The position numbers and the translations under genes are program-made. From contig JAVTLE010000004.1 of the NCBI GenBank assembly GCA_033439295.1, positions 1,674,012-1,738,011 of the forward strand: a DNA stretch of 64,000 bases. The letters run 5' to 3'. Shown piece after piece: positions 35,220 to 46,833 of the stretch. The notes under the pieces are model-generated. The model was not told the origin of the DNA. It did not search any database and saw only the letters and a program-made list of their open reading frames with translations. This DNA is from Deuterostichococcus epilithicus (taxonomy: Eukaryota > Chlorophyta > Trebouxiophyceae > Prasiolales > Stichococcaceae). The first letter of the stretch is position 1. Each line of letters opens with the position of its first letter.

Positions 35220-38200
35220 ATGGGCCGGCTCTCGCAGTTTATCAGAACCTGGTGGCAGGCCAGCGCCGCTGCACAGGACAGCAGCCTCGACAGCGATGGC
35301 AGCAGCGCTGAGGGTTGCACAGCCAGCGCAGCTGAGCATGTCGCAGTGCTGCTGCCACCGTCAGAACCATGCAAAGGTGGCTCTGTAGGGCAGCTAGACA
35401 GCTGCAGCTCTCACGAGCCTGGCGAGCATCAAAGCGTGCCGCCTGACGACAGGCCGGCTCGTTCTGAGCAGTCCATGGCGCCGCCGCTGCCGGACGTCCT
35501 GCAGCTGGCGGCGTGGACCGAGCAGCCCATGTCAGGCGCGTCTTGCTGGTCGCGGATGCAAAATCTTACCAAGCGAAGCCGAGTGACTGCTGCAATCGTG
35601 ATGTGAGTTACAGGGTTGCAGCAGTGGCTTTTTCATTCGAAAATGAGAGCTGTCAAGCAACTGAAGCATCTGGGCTTGGAGTTGAAGTGAAGCGCTGTAA
35701 ACCCACCCGAGGTCTTGACGCATGCGACTGAGCAGCAGGCACTCCATGGCCCGCTGTGACGCCTCCCAACCTCACAGATTGCTACCGCACCGTGTGAGGC
35801 TTTCGCCGTCACGCAGTGACAGTGATCTCCAACGCATGCCTGATCGCTGCAGAGCAGTACAAAGCCAGCCTGGCGCGCAAGGCAGCCGTCGGCCGCCAGA
35901 GCTGGGATGCGTACACGGACCCGGAGCGGCAGCGGCGGCGGCGCGAGCGCGGGCTGCCGCCAAGCGTGCTGGTCGGCACAGTCGCGCAGCGGCTGGCGCC
36001 GGCCAGGTGCGAGACTAACAACTGCTTGAAGAAACAAGGAAATAGCTCGCAGAAGCGCCGCTGCGGGAATTTAACACTAAGCAGATGGACAGCGGTAGAC
36101 TGACTCCACGTGGAAGCTCCAAGGCTGCTTTGCGTGCACAATCCTCGGGACAGCACAACCAGACACGCTGCAGTGGACTCCCTGCAGTGGCGGCAGCGCA
36201 CTGCTGCCCGGCGGCTAGGCAGCGGCATGATTGCGCCAGCGGCTTGCAGGCGGCGCACGCACCTGACCTAGTGGCCTAGCTGTCATGTGTGCAGAGTGTT
36301 CGTCGCTCGCTCGCCTTGCTCTGGGGATGGACCTCATGTCGCAAGCGGTCATGTTGCAAACGGCCAGATTCAGCATAGAACTGCCACCGGGCCGTCACAC
36401 GGTGGCCCTCTGCCGACACAGGGCTACAAGCGCGGATGACCGCCCCGAGCAGCAAAGGTGTTGGGCGCTGCCGATGATGTATCCTACGGCGCTGCTGCCC
36501 ATCCTTATCGTCCTTGTAGTCGCTTTGATGGTGCGCTTTGATGGCGCGCAGACTCGTGTCGGCTGGCCGACTGCGCCGTCACTTCATCTGCCTGTCCCAC
36601 CTTGCATCTGCCTGCACGGTCTCGCGATCCGAACGCATCAACTCTACCGCCTGCTCACCGCAGGACTGCACCTACTCAGCGTTCTTCATTCCCATCACCA
36701 CGGCGTTTGCCGCGCCGCTGGGCGGCTGGAACTGGGTCACCATCACCGACCTGGTGGCGGGTGAGGGCAGTTTGCTGAGGCGAAATCTTTGTCTTCTGGC
36801 GCTCCGCCCTGCAATCCTGCTGACCCGGGGAGCAGCGCGCAAGCAGCAGGCAGCCACGACCTCATTATCGGCAGCAGGGTGCGCTAATCGCGTGGGCACA
36901 GCACCCACATGCGTCCTCGTCGCCGCCGGCTGCGTGGCAGGCCATGCGGCCAACAGCCGGCCTGCTTGGCAGCCTCCTGAAATGCCGACCTGCGCCCTGC
37001 AGCAGGCTCGGCATGAGTTGGCGAGCCTGGCAGCCTTTAAATGGCCATATGAACTTTTAATTTACAAACTCTCGACAAGAATCTTCTATTTTATTTGAAT
37101 GATAGCAAAAATTGCTCTTCTCTCATCATGTTGGGCACTCTTCCGCAGCCATCGTCTTCACCGCCGACATGGCAGCCACTTTCGGCACCGGGCTGGTCAT
37201 TGTCCACGGCCTCCAGCAGGCAGTGGTCATGGACCGGGGACTCGTCGCAAAGCACTACATCCTGCACGGCACCTTCGCCATCGACTTGCTGGCCACTGCG
37301 CCGATGTGGGCGCAGGTGAACAGCCTTCCGGAAGGCAGTGCAAACACGGTCGCGACTGCGCTCTGCCTCTCTCCGACAGCTGATCAAGCAAGTGATCCGG
37401 AGGCATCCTTGTGTGCCTGCACGTCTGTATGTTCCAGATGTGCGGCTGCCGTTGCTGCCGCCGCCGATGCTGTTGTGTGGCAGGAGCACCTGAGCGTTTG
37501 GCTGAATCTGGATTGTTGTGTGCAGGCAGTCGTGATTGGCACGGATGGGCACCAAGACGCTCTGAGGGCTTTCAATGCACTGCGCTGCTTCCGGCTACTG
37601 CGCCTCATTCGCGTCACTCGGGTGGGTGGCGACATAACTCGCTTTCAGGAGGGTGGTTGCCGGGATGGTGGGGCTTGTGGCAATGCATCAAGACTGACAG
37701 TGTCGATGCCGCTCGATGATCTGCCAGCTGCTGTCCGGACGCCCCGCCATGGCTGACCGCCTCCGAGGTGAAGCATCGTGATCTCAGTGTCAAACACTCT
37801 GTATCAACCAGCGCTTGCCTCAGACCTGCGCACCCCTCCGATGCAGGCGGCGGTGCGGCAGTCCTTCACGCCAACAGGCGTGCGCTGGCTGCCGCGCAGC
37901 GTTGGTTACGCCGCAAATCTGGCCTTCCTGGCGGCGCTCTTCATCAATATCCTGGGCTGCGTGTGGTACGCCACGGCGCGCGTGGAGGGCATCCGACCCG
38001 GCCACACCTGGCTGGCCAACGTCGGTGGGTTCACCATGCCGATGTTCGAGCTCTCGCGTCGCTTGCGGTGATCTGACTGCTTGGGGATTCCATCACCTGA
38101 AAAACTGACCATCAGCCCGAGGGCACTGCTCTAGCCATGCCTGGCTGGTCGTCAATAATGGTGCGCTGGCCCTTCGATGAGCATGCTGTAAGGACCCTGC

Positions 38201-41200
38201 TGTTTGAAACCCTCCAGGATGTCTGAGCATCTAGCCGGGGAGGGCTGTGCTGTGGACGACGTTGCAGCACCGAGATGTGAACCGCACTTGTACCTATCTG
38301 TCGCCGCATGAACACTACTTGTGCATCAGCAGCAGCACGCCAGGCCCATGCCAGTCTGTAGGTTTTTCCTGGAAGGCGGCAGCTTGGTCTTTGCGGCACA
38401 GGCAGCCGCAGCACAGGTCACCTGCTGCCTGCACAATGGGGAGACGTTGACACAGAAGGCTTGGCAGCGGTGCAGCAACAGCGGCGCGGCAAGGCTGCTG
38501 TCGAATGTCAGCGGCGGCGAATCACGGTAGCGCAGGCGCGGCCGGCAGGGTTGTACGAGGATGGCAGGGAAGCTGTTCCTTGTTGCTGTCGACGCTCTGT
38601 CTGATGCACAGCCCTGGCGTCACATTGACGTCAGGGCTGTGCATCAGACACAGAGCCGCTGACAGCAGCAAGGAACAGCTTCCCTGTTATCCTCGTACAA
38701 AACTGCCGGGGAAAGAAGCGCAACAGCATGCAACGTTGGTGTAACCTGTGCCCCGGTCCCAACCCATGCGCAGCAGGCGAGGTCCATGCTGGTCTGTATC
38801 ACACTGTTCTGCAGGCGGAGGCTCTGAAGACCTGACTGAGGCGCCAAAGCCGCAGCAGTATGTAGCTTCCGTGTACTGGGCCACAACCACTGTGACAACC
38901 ATCGGCTACGGCGACATCACGCCGACGACCACAGCGGAGCGCGTCATCGCCATGGGCGTCATGCTGCTGGGTGGGCAAATATGTCCAGTGCCATCCATTG
39001 ATGGAGACCCATCTGCAACCTCAGTTTGCTGCCGGGCGCTCTGTACCTGCATGCACTGACCAGAGCACCAAGCCAAGCCGCAGGAAGTACGGCAACTTGC
39101 CGCGCTCCAGGCAGCAAAAGCCCCCTGTCGCTGTTTGCAAATGCTGGGATGCCAGCAAGGAAACTGAAACGGTAACTGCAATTAAAAATGCAATGTAGGC
39201 GTGCTATTTTTTGGGTTCCTCATTGGGGCGATTGGCGAGGGCATTCAGGTGAGCCACTTCGCACAACTGCCATAAATAACATTCTCAAGCTCTGCATCAG
39301 GCCTGAATGTCGATGTGGGTACTTATTTGGCTCTCCGGCAGCCTTCCCGCATGCCTGAGCTGAACAGCATGCACGGCCCTCGCCGCATTGCTTTCCGTTC
39401 CATGCGCATGCAGTCGTCTGGCTGCAAGTAGCATTTCCCAACGCCAGCCGATATGAGCGCCCGGAGAAGCATATCTGCATGCTTCCACTTGCGCATGTCA
39501 CCGACCAGCTGGTTGAAACTAGCCAACCGGCATGCTGCGCAGCATTCAAGCGTCAATGCACAGCGGGGGCGCCTGTTTCGGGACAAAATGGAAGGCGTTG
39601 ACAGGTGTGCTCCTTCCCCAGTAGCCAGCTGCACGGAAACACCAATGCTGCAGGTCCTGAGAGCCAGGAGCCGTGCTTGGAGGCGGTCTCGGCAGGACAT
39701 TTGCACGAAGAGTGCAGCAGCCGGCAAGGTCGACGGATGGGGTTGCCGTGTGCCTGGCACTTGCATATCCTGGCACCAGACATATCTCGTCAGTCGAATG
39801 CATCGCAACGAGGGGGCAGCCTTCGGCTTCCAGCAGCCCTGCAGCACAGTCTGTGCTATTCTCTGTCGACTGCACGGGCCTCCCCGTAATCGAGCTTGCT
39901 AACCCTGAGCATCAGGTGGATGGAGGCGTACCACCTGCCACGCCACATGCGCGCGGAGGTGACCGCCTACTACAGCGATATCTGGACGCGCCACACCGGT
40001 GGGTCCTCTCATATCTCGAGCACTGTCGGCATGCCAGATGCGCCAGAAAGCAACTGCAACCCTGTGCCTGTCAGAAGCCTTGCTGCTCGATCCGCTTGCG
40101 TCCTGCTGTTCACGAGCGCAAAGACAAGAGAGGCTCACGCAGCGGCTGTGCGGCAACCCTGCGGACTTGAACCTACATGGACCATACAGCGCTGCGGCAC
40201 CTGTGAACCAAAGTGGCGGAACGACAGGAATTCGGCCTGGCTGTGTGCCCTCCCTGCAGCGCACCACGACGGCAGCTTCTTCGACGACCTGCCGGCGACG
40301 CTGCGTGGCAAGATGGCCCGCTTCCAGACCCGCCCCTGCGTTGCCCAGTCGGAGCTCGGCCAGGTGCGCCCCTGCTTTCGTGAGCGTTTAGCATTTGCCA
40401 TCGGTTCATGCTGCTGTTCGTTGATTCCAAACCTGTATGGTTCTCCATGGCTGCAACTACCCCATAACCACATATAGCTAGCACCATCCTGCGCCGGTAA
40501 ATTGTGCGGCGCCGCAGGCGCTATCTTGTGCCAGGTCGCATCAGCATGCAGTAGGGTGACGCTTCATGGTGACCCCAGGCGCTGGGGCCCCGAGCGCTGC
40601 TGGTGCTGTCAGCGGCCATGCTGCCAAGGGCGCTGCAGCCGGGGCACGACCTGTGCCGGCAAGGGGCGCGCGGCGACAGCATCTGGTTCCTCACAGAAGG
40701 TAGGGCATCGGGGATGCACCTCTATCTATATGCAGCGGCGCCTTGGCTTGCTGTGCCTCTGTCGCCTGCGCAGCATGTGCTTGCCGCGACGCCTGCGCAG
40801 CCGGCTTGAAGGGCTCACGTCAAGGCAAGGGCATGTCGGATCCGTCAGATTGGGCGCTGCAAGTCCAGCTGCGAACTTGCCGCCTACAGACCCCTCGCTT
40901 CGACCTGAGCAGCCCCCCTGCTCGTCTGGCGTCCGAACTGCATTGGCTAGCAAGGTTCAAAACTCGATTTGGCCCGCACCCAACGATGTTCGTCACGCAG
41001 GTAGCGTGCTGGCCATCGTGCACGGAGCCGGCATGGCCCGCATCACCGCCCCGGCGGTGCTGGGCGAGTCGGCGCTGCTGGCGGCACTTAGCGGGGCGTC
41101 CGCCCACCGGCCATGCACCTACAGGTGCAGTTCCTCTTGACCATGACCTGCGGCTTGACTGCTGACTGCTTCTGCAGAGATCGTTGTGCAATAACTGCAG

Positions 41201-43679
41201 TAGCTGCAGTGGCTGCAGCAGTGCTCAGCGGCCCTGTGTGCAGCAAGCAGTGCAGTGGAACTCCACGCCCTGGAGCGACGCGCCTGCAGCTCCGTGCTGG
41301 CACATCTTTGGTCCGGCCCAATCCGCAGCCTACGCCGCCTCCGGGGAATTGCTGCCGGTGACGAGCAGCGCCAGCGCCAGCATCAGAACCAGCGGGGTGC
41401 GGATGCGCCGGGGCCCTGGTGGTCAGTGATGCAGTGGACTCGCGCGTGTCTTGCAGGGCTGCCATGGCCTGCTGCCTCCAACGCGTCGTGGCAACAGGCG
41501 CGCCGCCTTGACATCAGCAGCTTTCCGCATGCCGGAGGACTCAGTGCCTGAACAGCTTTTAGGGTTTAGGGGCTGGCCGGTCCTTGTTGCCGCAGGGCAT
41601 CGGTGTCGTGCTGCATGTGGGAGCTGGCGGCGGAAGACGTTTTGCGCATGAAGACGCTGCAGCCGGGCATCCTGGACGACCTGGCGGCGCACTTTGTGCA
41701 CCGGGCGGAACGCTCGCTGCGCGCCATGGGGCCGCACGACCTGTGAGTTGTGACTCTTCTTCGTCTTTTTCCGTTCCCAGGAGACCATGACTGGGCCTGG
41801 GCCTTCGTCGAACGGCTCGCGTTTCTGCACCTGGAACAGTGAATCCCTGTGCATTATGGACCCCTGCGAGCTATGATTATCAAGCACCCCTCAGCAGCTT
41901 GTCAGGCCTGTTGAAAGAGGGCTTAACGAGCCGGACAGCATCCTATGCGCATGCTCGTTAAGCTCTCTTTCAGCAAGGGCCCCCCTTCAGTTCCTTCAGT
42001 TCTCCGCCCCACGCACGTTCAGGGCCCCTGTCCTGCCGGGTCTCGCTTTGCAGTCTTGTCCGGAACGCATTTCATCCGCCGCTCGTTGAGCGGCGGGAGG
42101 CGCTGCGGCGCATCCCTCTCTGCAACTCCCGACAGGCTGTCTGTCGGCCCGCGCACACCTGGCAGCGCGAGTCTTGAAGTGCAGCTCTGGTGGCGCAAAC
42201 ATGCAGGCAAGACAGCCCGCAGGACGTGAGTATATGTAGTGTCCGCCACCAATATGAGCATGACACCTGCAGGCAGCGCCTGTGCCCTGGGGCCGCCAGC
42301 CCAGAGGACGTGCTCGCGCGCCTGCGGCGGGAGCTGCGTCCACCTGACGACACGCCCGTACGATTTCTGTGCACGCAACCGTGTGAATGCAAGCTCGTGT
42401 TCGAGTTCCTTAAACGCACAGCCTGCTGTTTGCTCGATGAGCCGAGATCGCGTGTTTAGGGTTCAGGGCGTCCGCTCCCTGGTGTTCCGACTACCCCAGT
42501 GCTTGCGGCACACATCGCACTGCAGCTCTGTGCTGAGCCAAGCTGCAACGTCACACCAGAGGAAGGCCCTCCCTCCGCCAGCCAGGCTGCCATCACCACT
42601 GCATTGCCACATCACCCTTGCAACCAGGGCACGACCGCGGGCGTCTGAAGCGCTGCGCTCGCCGCTGCTGGGGACCGAAGCCGCAAGCGCTCCACCTCGA
42701 ACGTGTCGTGCTGCCTGGCGCTCGCAGGAAGAGGCGGCGGCGGAAGCGGTAGCGGCGCTGGGGAATGTGGATGCAGAGGCGATGGGCGGCCGGCGGGACG
42801 TCACGATGCCGAAGCTGGCGAAATTGCGGTCGTTCCTGCAAACGCCCCGCAGCGCACATTCGCCGCGCACAGTGTCGCGCTCGCTGTTCAGCAGTGAGTT
42901 CTTTGGATGCTTCGCACCTGGAGCCACCTTGTGGCGGAGCGCAAAGCACCTGCTGCGACACTGCGTCGGCCGGCGGCGGCGGCATAGCACCGTCACAGCT
43001 CTGAGAGTGTCAGCGGCTGCGGCGTCGGTCTTCGAACTGTGCATATCGACATCACCCAGCCCTCGCATTGAGGTCGTGGTGCTGCAGGACATCATGCGAG
43101 CAGAATGTAATTATATTCAAGAGGCAAAATGCTGTGTCCCCCAGGCGCTCAACCCAGTGATGGGCCGAGTTGTCGACTCGCTGTTATTATGTGCAGGCGT
43201 GGCGGCCAAGCTCAGGCCCAAATCCGGCGGACGCACCGGCGGCAGAGTGCCGCTCGCAGCCCGCACCGGCGCTGACGCCGCGCCGATGCCGGCGCCGAGC
43301 GGGGCGTACAGCGCCGGACCCGGCGGTGACAGCGGCAGTGCCAAGCTGGCGCGGTTTGGTGCTCTGCAGCACTTGGACACTCACGCCCCGGTGGGCATAC
43401 TCTGGCGTAGGTTGGGAATCGATTGGCCGTCTTGCTTCTAGGTGGCCTGAGGGGGAGCAACGCTGAGGCAGTTGATGACCCCCTATGATTGGGGATGCGA
43501 GTCATCCGCTAAGCGTCTGACGCTTCAAACTGGCTCGACGCCTGGGCGCACGTGCACAGGCGGACCCAGAGCTCATGAGCCTGGCGGAGGCGGCCGCCTG
43601 GACGTGGCACGCCGGCGGCGATGCCGACGCTCGCGCCGCGGCGACGGCAGCTGAGGGTGCTGCCGTGATCCAGAAGTAG
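35220..43679 (+). CDS. voltage-gated K+ channel with cyclic-nucleotide-binding domain, copy B
   Basis: Paralogue of channel A with the same domain order, roughly 870-890 residues in 20 exons: 35220-35535, 35853-36006, 36458-36530, 36664-36760, 37149-37315, 37526-37621, 37847-38024, 38815-38970, 39199-39248, 39543-39604, 39916-39998, 40260-40363, 40579-40699, 41001-41124, about 41242-41350, 41596-41742, 42273-42357, 42728-42893, 43197-43390, 43560-43679. S1 YPTALLPILIVLVVALM|DCTYSAFFIPITTAF; S4 LRCFRLLRLIRVTRV; filter TTIGYGDITP; S6 VLFFGFLIGAIGEGIQ; binding domain PGHDLCRQGARGDSIWFLTE and VLGESALLAAL. It lacks the long Gly/Ser N-terminus and the extended tail of copy A. Exon 1 seems to end at a GC donor (CAG|GCGCGT), whereas the S1 intron, GC in copy A, is GT here. 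The S2-S3 coding region is one exon here and two in A. A large palindrome lies in the intron before the pore exon. Confidence 0.9.
38542..38709. repeat. 168-bp near-perfect palindrome in channel B intron
   Basis: Arms of about 81 bp (38542-38622 and 38629-38709) are roughly 85-90% complementary around a spacer of about six bases. Perfect blocks include TCTGATGCACAGCCCTG, CAGGGAAGCTGTTCCTTG and TTGTACGAGGAT. The transcript of this intron (38025-38814) would fold into a long hairpin. It could be an intronic small-RNA precursor, a foldback element, or a local inverted duplication. I saw no target-site duplication. Confidence 0.95.
41905..41978. repeat. intronic hairpin, ~27-bp arms, channel B
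   Basis: TTGAAAGAGGGCTTAACGAG (41911 on) pairs with GCTCGTTAAGCTCTCTTTCA (41953 on) with one internal mismatch and a 21-base loop; weaker pairing extends outward. It lies in the intron between exons 41742 and 42273. Confidence 0.85.
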
Positions 43680-43696
43680 TTCGCAACGCTCTCACA

Positions 43697-44886
43697 TGGC
43701 AAACGTCCCGAGGGGTGGCTTCTTTGAATTGGATGACTGGGCACAGTTCAGCAGGTAAGTTCAACCTCACGGTTCTTTTGCGGTTCGGCCAGCACCGTTG
43801 ACCGTGCCATCTGCGCATGGCAGGATGGCAGACTACTGCTGTTCCATGATGAGGTTTGGTACACTCTTGCAGTAGTCTTGTTGAGCCTGCAGCTGCCGCT
43901 GGTGCGGCTGTGGCGCCGCTCTTCAGTACAGTGGTCCGAAATGTGTGGGCCATTCGGACCTGGCATAGGTGATACACTCAGACTCCATAGCGTCAGCGTG
44001 CAGTCCAATAGTTGGACTTTCGAAAGCATTGTGAGGTCAACAGTACCACCGTTTTTGTACGAACCCCACCCTGAGGCTGCGGTTCTCAGTCTGCTTGCTC
44101 GATGGCCCCAGCCCTGCCGGGTGCCGCTGACGAATATAGTTCTCGAAAACAAAGACGTGGGCACACGCGTACAAGGAGTCGGTGGTGGCGCCGGCGGCAA
44201 GCTCGCATCCGGCGCTGGCGGCGATGAAGCAAGGCTCGGATGGGCGGGGACCGAGATGTAGCAAAACTACTTCGCCTCGTCAACGTACAGCAGCGAACCT
44301 TGAAGTGTTTCGTGTCGCAGCTTATTCATCGGTCTTAAGTGCCTTCGTGCACATGAGGTGACTCGTCATTCGGCCTACAATTTCAAAGGTCGGATGTGAT
44401 AGCTGACCGCGAGCAAAGCTCAACTGCCTTCGTCTGGCGGCTCACGTCCCCGTCCCGCCAGACAAACTCTCAGCGGCTAGTCTCCGCAACACAGGCTCGA
44501 TGGGCAATGTGCTGAACCGAGAAAAGTCCCCTGGCGCTGCGAAGGTGGTCTCTTGACACGATGTGCATCCCGTTCTGTAAGTACCGCTCTCTGGCTGTGT
44601 TGCTTGCTGTGTGCCACAGAATGGAGAGCAAATGCGAGTCGCGGATTGTGCACCAGGCGGCGAGAACGCTCGAGGCTGCTCAACACGGATCATTAGCTTT
44701 TGTTCCAGCCTTAAATCAAATTTTCGGCTGAGAGGTCCCTGTCGTGATTCGCTGCCGCAGCAGCACTCGCTGCCGGACACGGTGGAGGGTGTGCCGGTTG
44801 ACTACGTCAGAGATGCGGCGGCGGGGCTGCCGCAAACGGAGGGGGACCCGCGCAAGGAAGGTCCGAAGATTCCTTTCGTGCTCTGA
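43697..44886 (+). CDS. small unrecognised protein, incomplete exon model
   Basis: Function unknown. A plausible first exon (43697-43755) reads MANVPRGGFFELDDWAQFS and ends at a strong AG|GTAAGT donor. A second, phase-compatible exon (about 43927-43972) reads TVVRNVWAIRTWH, between CTTCAG and AG|GTGATA. The last exon (44756-44886) follows CTGCCGCAG and reads QHSLPDTVEGVPVDYVRDAA to KEGPKIPFVL and a stop. A TGTAA signal sits at 44895. The stretch near 44155-44255 reads WAHAYKESVVAPAASSHPAL and looks like coding, but I cannot join it in phase. The start lies only 17 bp after the channel B stop, so the first exon could instead be channel 3' UTR. The short length and basic/aromatic N-terminus suggest a small organellar protein, but this is a guess. 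Confidence 0.4.
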
Positions 44887-44894
44887 ATCACAGC

Positions 44895-44899
44895 TGTAA
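44895..44899 (+). terminator. TGTAA poly(A)-type signal
   Basis: TGTAA is the established chlorophyte polyadenylation signal. Here it lies 9 nt after the stop at 44886, which is close but supports a transcript end in this direction. Confidence 0.4.
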
Positions 44900-45652
44900 T
44901 CTTAATGGCAAGCCCGCTACAATGTTGCGGAAATACAGCTGTGAGCCGGATGTTTCATGGCAGCGGCCTGAAGCCCATGCACTTGTATGTCTCATTTGTT
45001 GTGCTCCTGACGCGCCGCTTCGACAATTGACGGCTTTGTTGAGCCGCAAGGCGGCAACCAGTGTTCACGAGACATGATTCACGAAAGGTCTGCCCTGCCG
45101 CCAGAAGGTCAGACAGTGGAGCGCAACATGTTGGTCCTCCTGCATCATTAGTAGCAAGCAGAGGCACTGCGGCTATGGAATATTGCGTAGGCAGGCTTCG
45201 GTCGACAGCAGAATGCCTGTTGCGCACCAAGCAGGGCGCGCATGATGACGAGAGTGTGTCTTTCGGTGGGTCCTGCTGGCAGGGTGTTGCCCTGCAGCAG
45301 CGCCTGATGTGCAAGCCGGCTGATGTGAAAGGCAGAGGGGCAAGCACCCACATGAAGCGTAGCGCCTGGCGAGGACCCGGCTCTTGCGGCACCTCGGAGA
45401 GGTAACAGTGAGGCGCAGGGTGCCGGCGCTCCACATGATGCAGGCTGCGGTCGAGGAATTCGACAGGCTGTACACGTGTGGAGGAAGAGATGTGTTGCGA
45501 GACTTGGTGCATTGATCTACAGGCATGCTGCACATTGCGCCAGTGTGGCACACCGCGTGTGGTGGTGCTCAGCACTGGCAGCGGCTCGTTTGTCCTCTGC
45601 CCTCTGCCCTCCGATGCTCCTGATGTGCAGGCTGCGCAATGTTGTGCCGCAG

Positions 45653-46833
45653 GCTGCGCGGCGGAGGCACTGGCGGTGCAGCGCTGCCTGTACCTCAACG
45701 ACTACGACATGGGCGCCTGCGTGGCGCAGATCCAGGCGCGCGGGTGTATGCTAGATACCTCAGTTCCCTCCCCCCAAAGGAAGTTTTCCATGCTCGGCTG
45801 TTGGCATGGCCGACTGCAGCACATTTGGCTATCACTGGATGCTGAACCTGGGCAGCTGCGCCCAACTTACCCACTTCTCCCTTCCTCCCTACTGTTTGAG
45901 AACGGTGCTTGAGTTGCGGCTCTCGCACCGCTGTCTTCAGCACAAATGGCAGTAGACCCAGCCGCGCGGCTGACGCTGGCTGCGGACTGTTCCCCTGCTG
46001 CAGCACGATTTGTCTTGATGCAAAAGATGGCAGCAGTGAAGTTCCGATGCAAGGCACGCGGCAGCAGAAGCCGTCCAAGCTCCACACAGCTCGGAGCTGT
46101 GGCTCTGTGCTCGGTGGCATGGTGCATGGCAACGACGATGCCGCTGAAAGCCTGACGTGACATGATGCATGCGCACCACCTCCCTCGTTAAGTTGCAGGT
46201 GGCATTGCTATTACTGCCAATGGTTCGGCAGGCCGGCACCTGCTGGAACAGCGCTCTTGCACTCAAGCATGCATAGTGCACAAGCGTTCCCAAGGAGGAA
46301 TCAGGACATCTCAATGTTGCGTGCAGGCGCTGAGGGCCTGCTGCGCGCACGGCTTCGAGGGCGTCTCCATTCACTGCGGCTTCCCCGAGTTGCAGTGCGC
46401 ATCCACCTTGCCCCTGTTGCAGATACGCATTTGTATGTGCAATGCCGCAGTCCTCCGTTCTCACCGGATGCCTGCGACATCGATTTGACGAGTGGGGAAA
46501 AGGAGGTTGCACTACTACTGTTGCTCGGTAGCCACCTAGCTAGAGCCGAAGCAGCTCCAGTTTGGCATGACGGTGCAGTGTGTCACGCGACAGGGAAAAG
46601 AAGCCTCCGAGCAGCGGCGGATTCCTCAGCAGTCTCTTCAGTAAGCGGTGACAAGTCAGCGTGCTGCTGAGCCCGCGGCGGTGGCTTCATCTGACGTGTA
46701 CAGGAATCGAGACGATGCGGACGTGATGGCAGAAATGATACAGCGGCGACAACTGCTGCAGGCGAGGGAGGCACTTGGACCTCCCCGAGTCGGCGGCATT
46801 GCGCATGCATCAGCCATGCATTCTGACACATAG
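45653..46833 (+). CDS. CMC4: twin-CX9C protein, CMC4-like (mitochondrial intermembrane space)
   Basis: Small intermembrane-space protein of the CHCH type, imported and oxidised by the Mia40 relay in known relatives. The exon from 45653 (or 45631) encodes CAAEALAVQRC and CVAQIQ. The next exon (from about 46329) continues ALRACCAHGFEGVSIHCGF. Together they form two exact C-X9-C motifs and the trailing CC...C arrangement of CMC4. A third exon (from about 46704) reads NRDDADVMAEMIQRRQLLQA and ends MHSDT at 46833, making the tail longer than in human CMC4. The donor of the first recognised exon appears to be CAG|GCGCGC, a GC donor, or I have misplaced it. The exon with the start codon is not identified. 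A TGTAA signal lies at 46890. Confidence 0.75.

Noticed and set aside
38542-38709. Palindrome as a classical terminal-inverted-repeat DNA transposon
   Set aside because: There is no internal coding region, the arms meet almost directly, and no target-site duplication flanks it.
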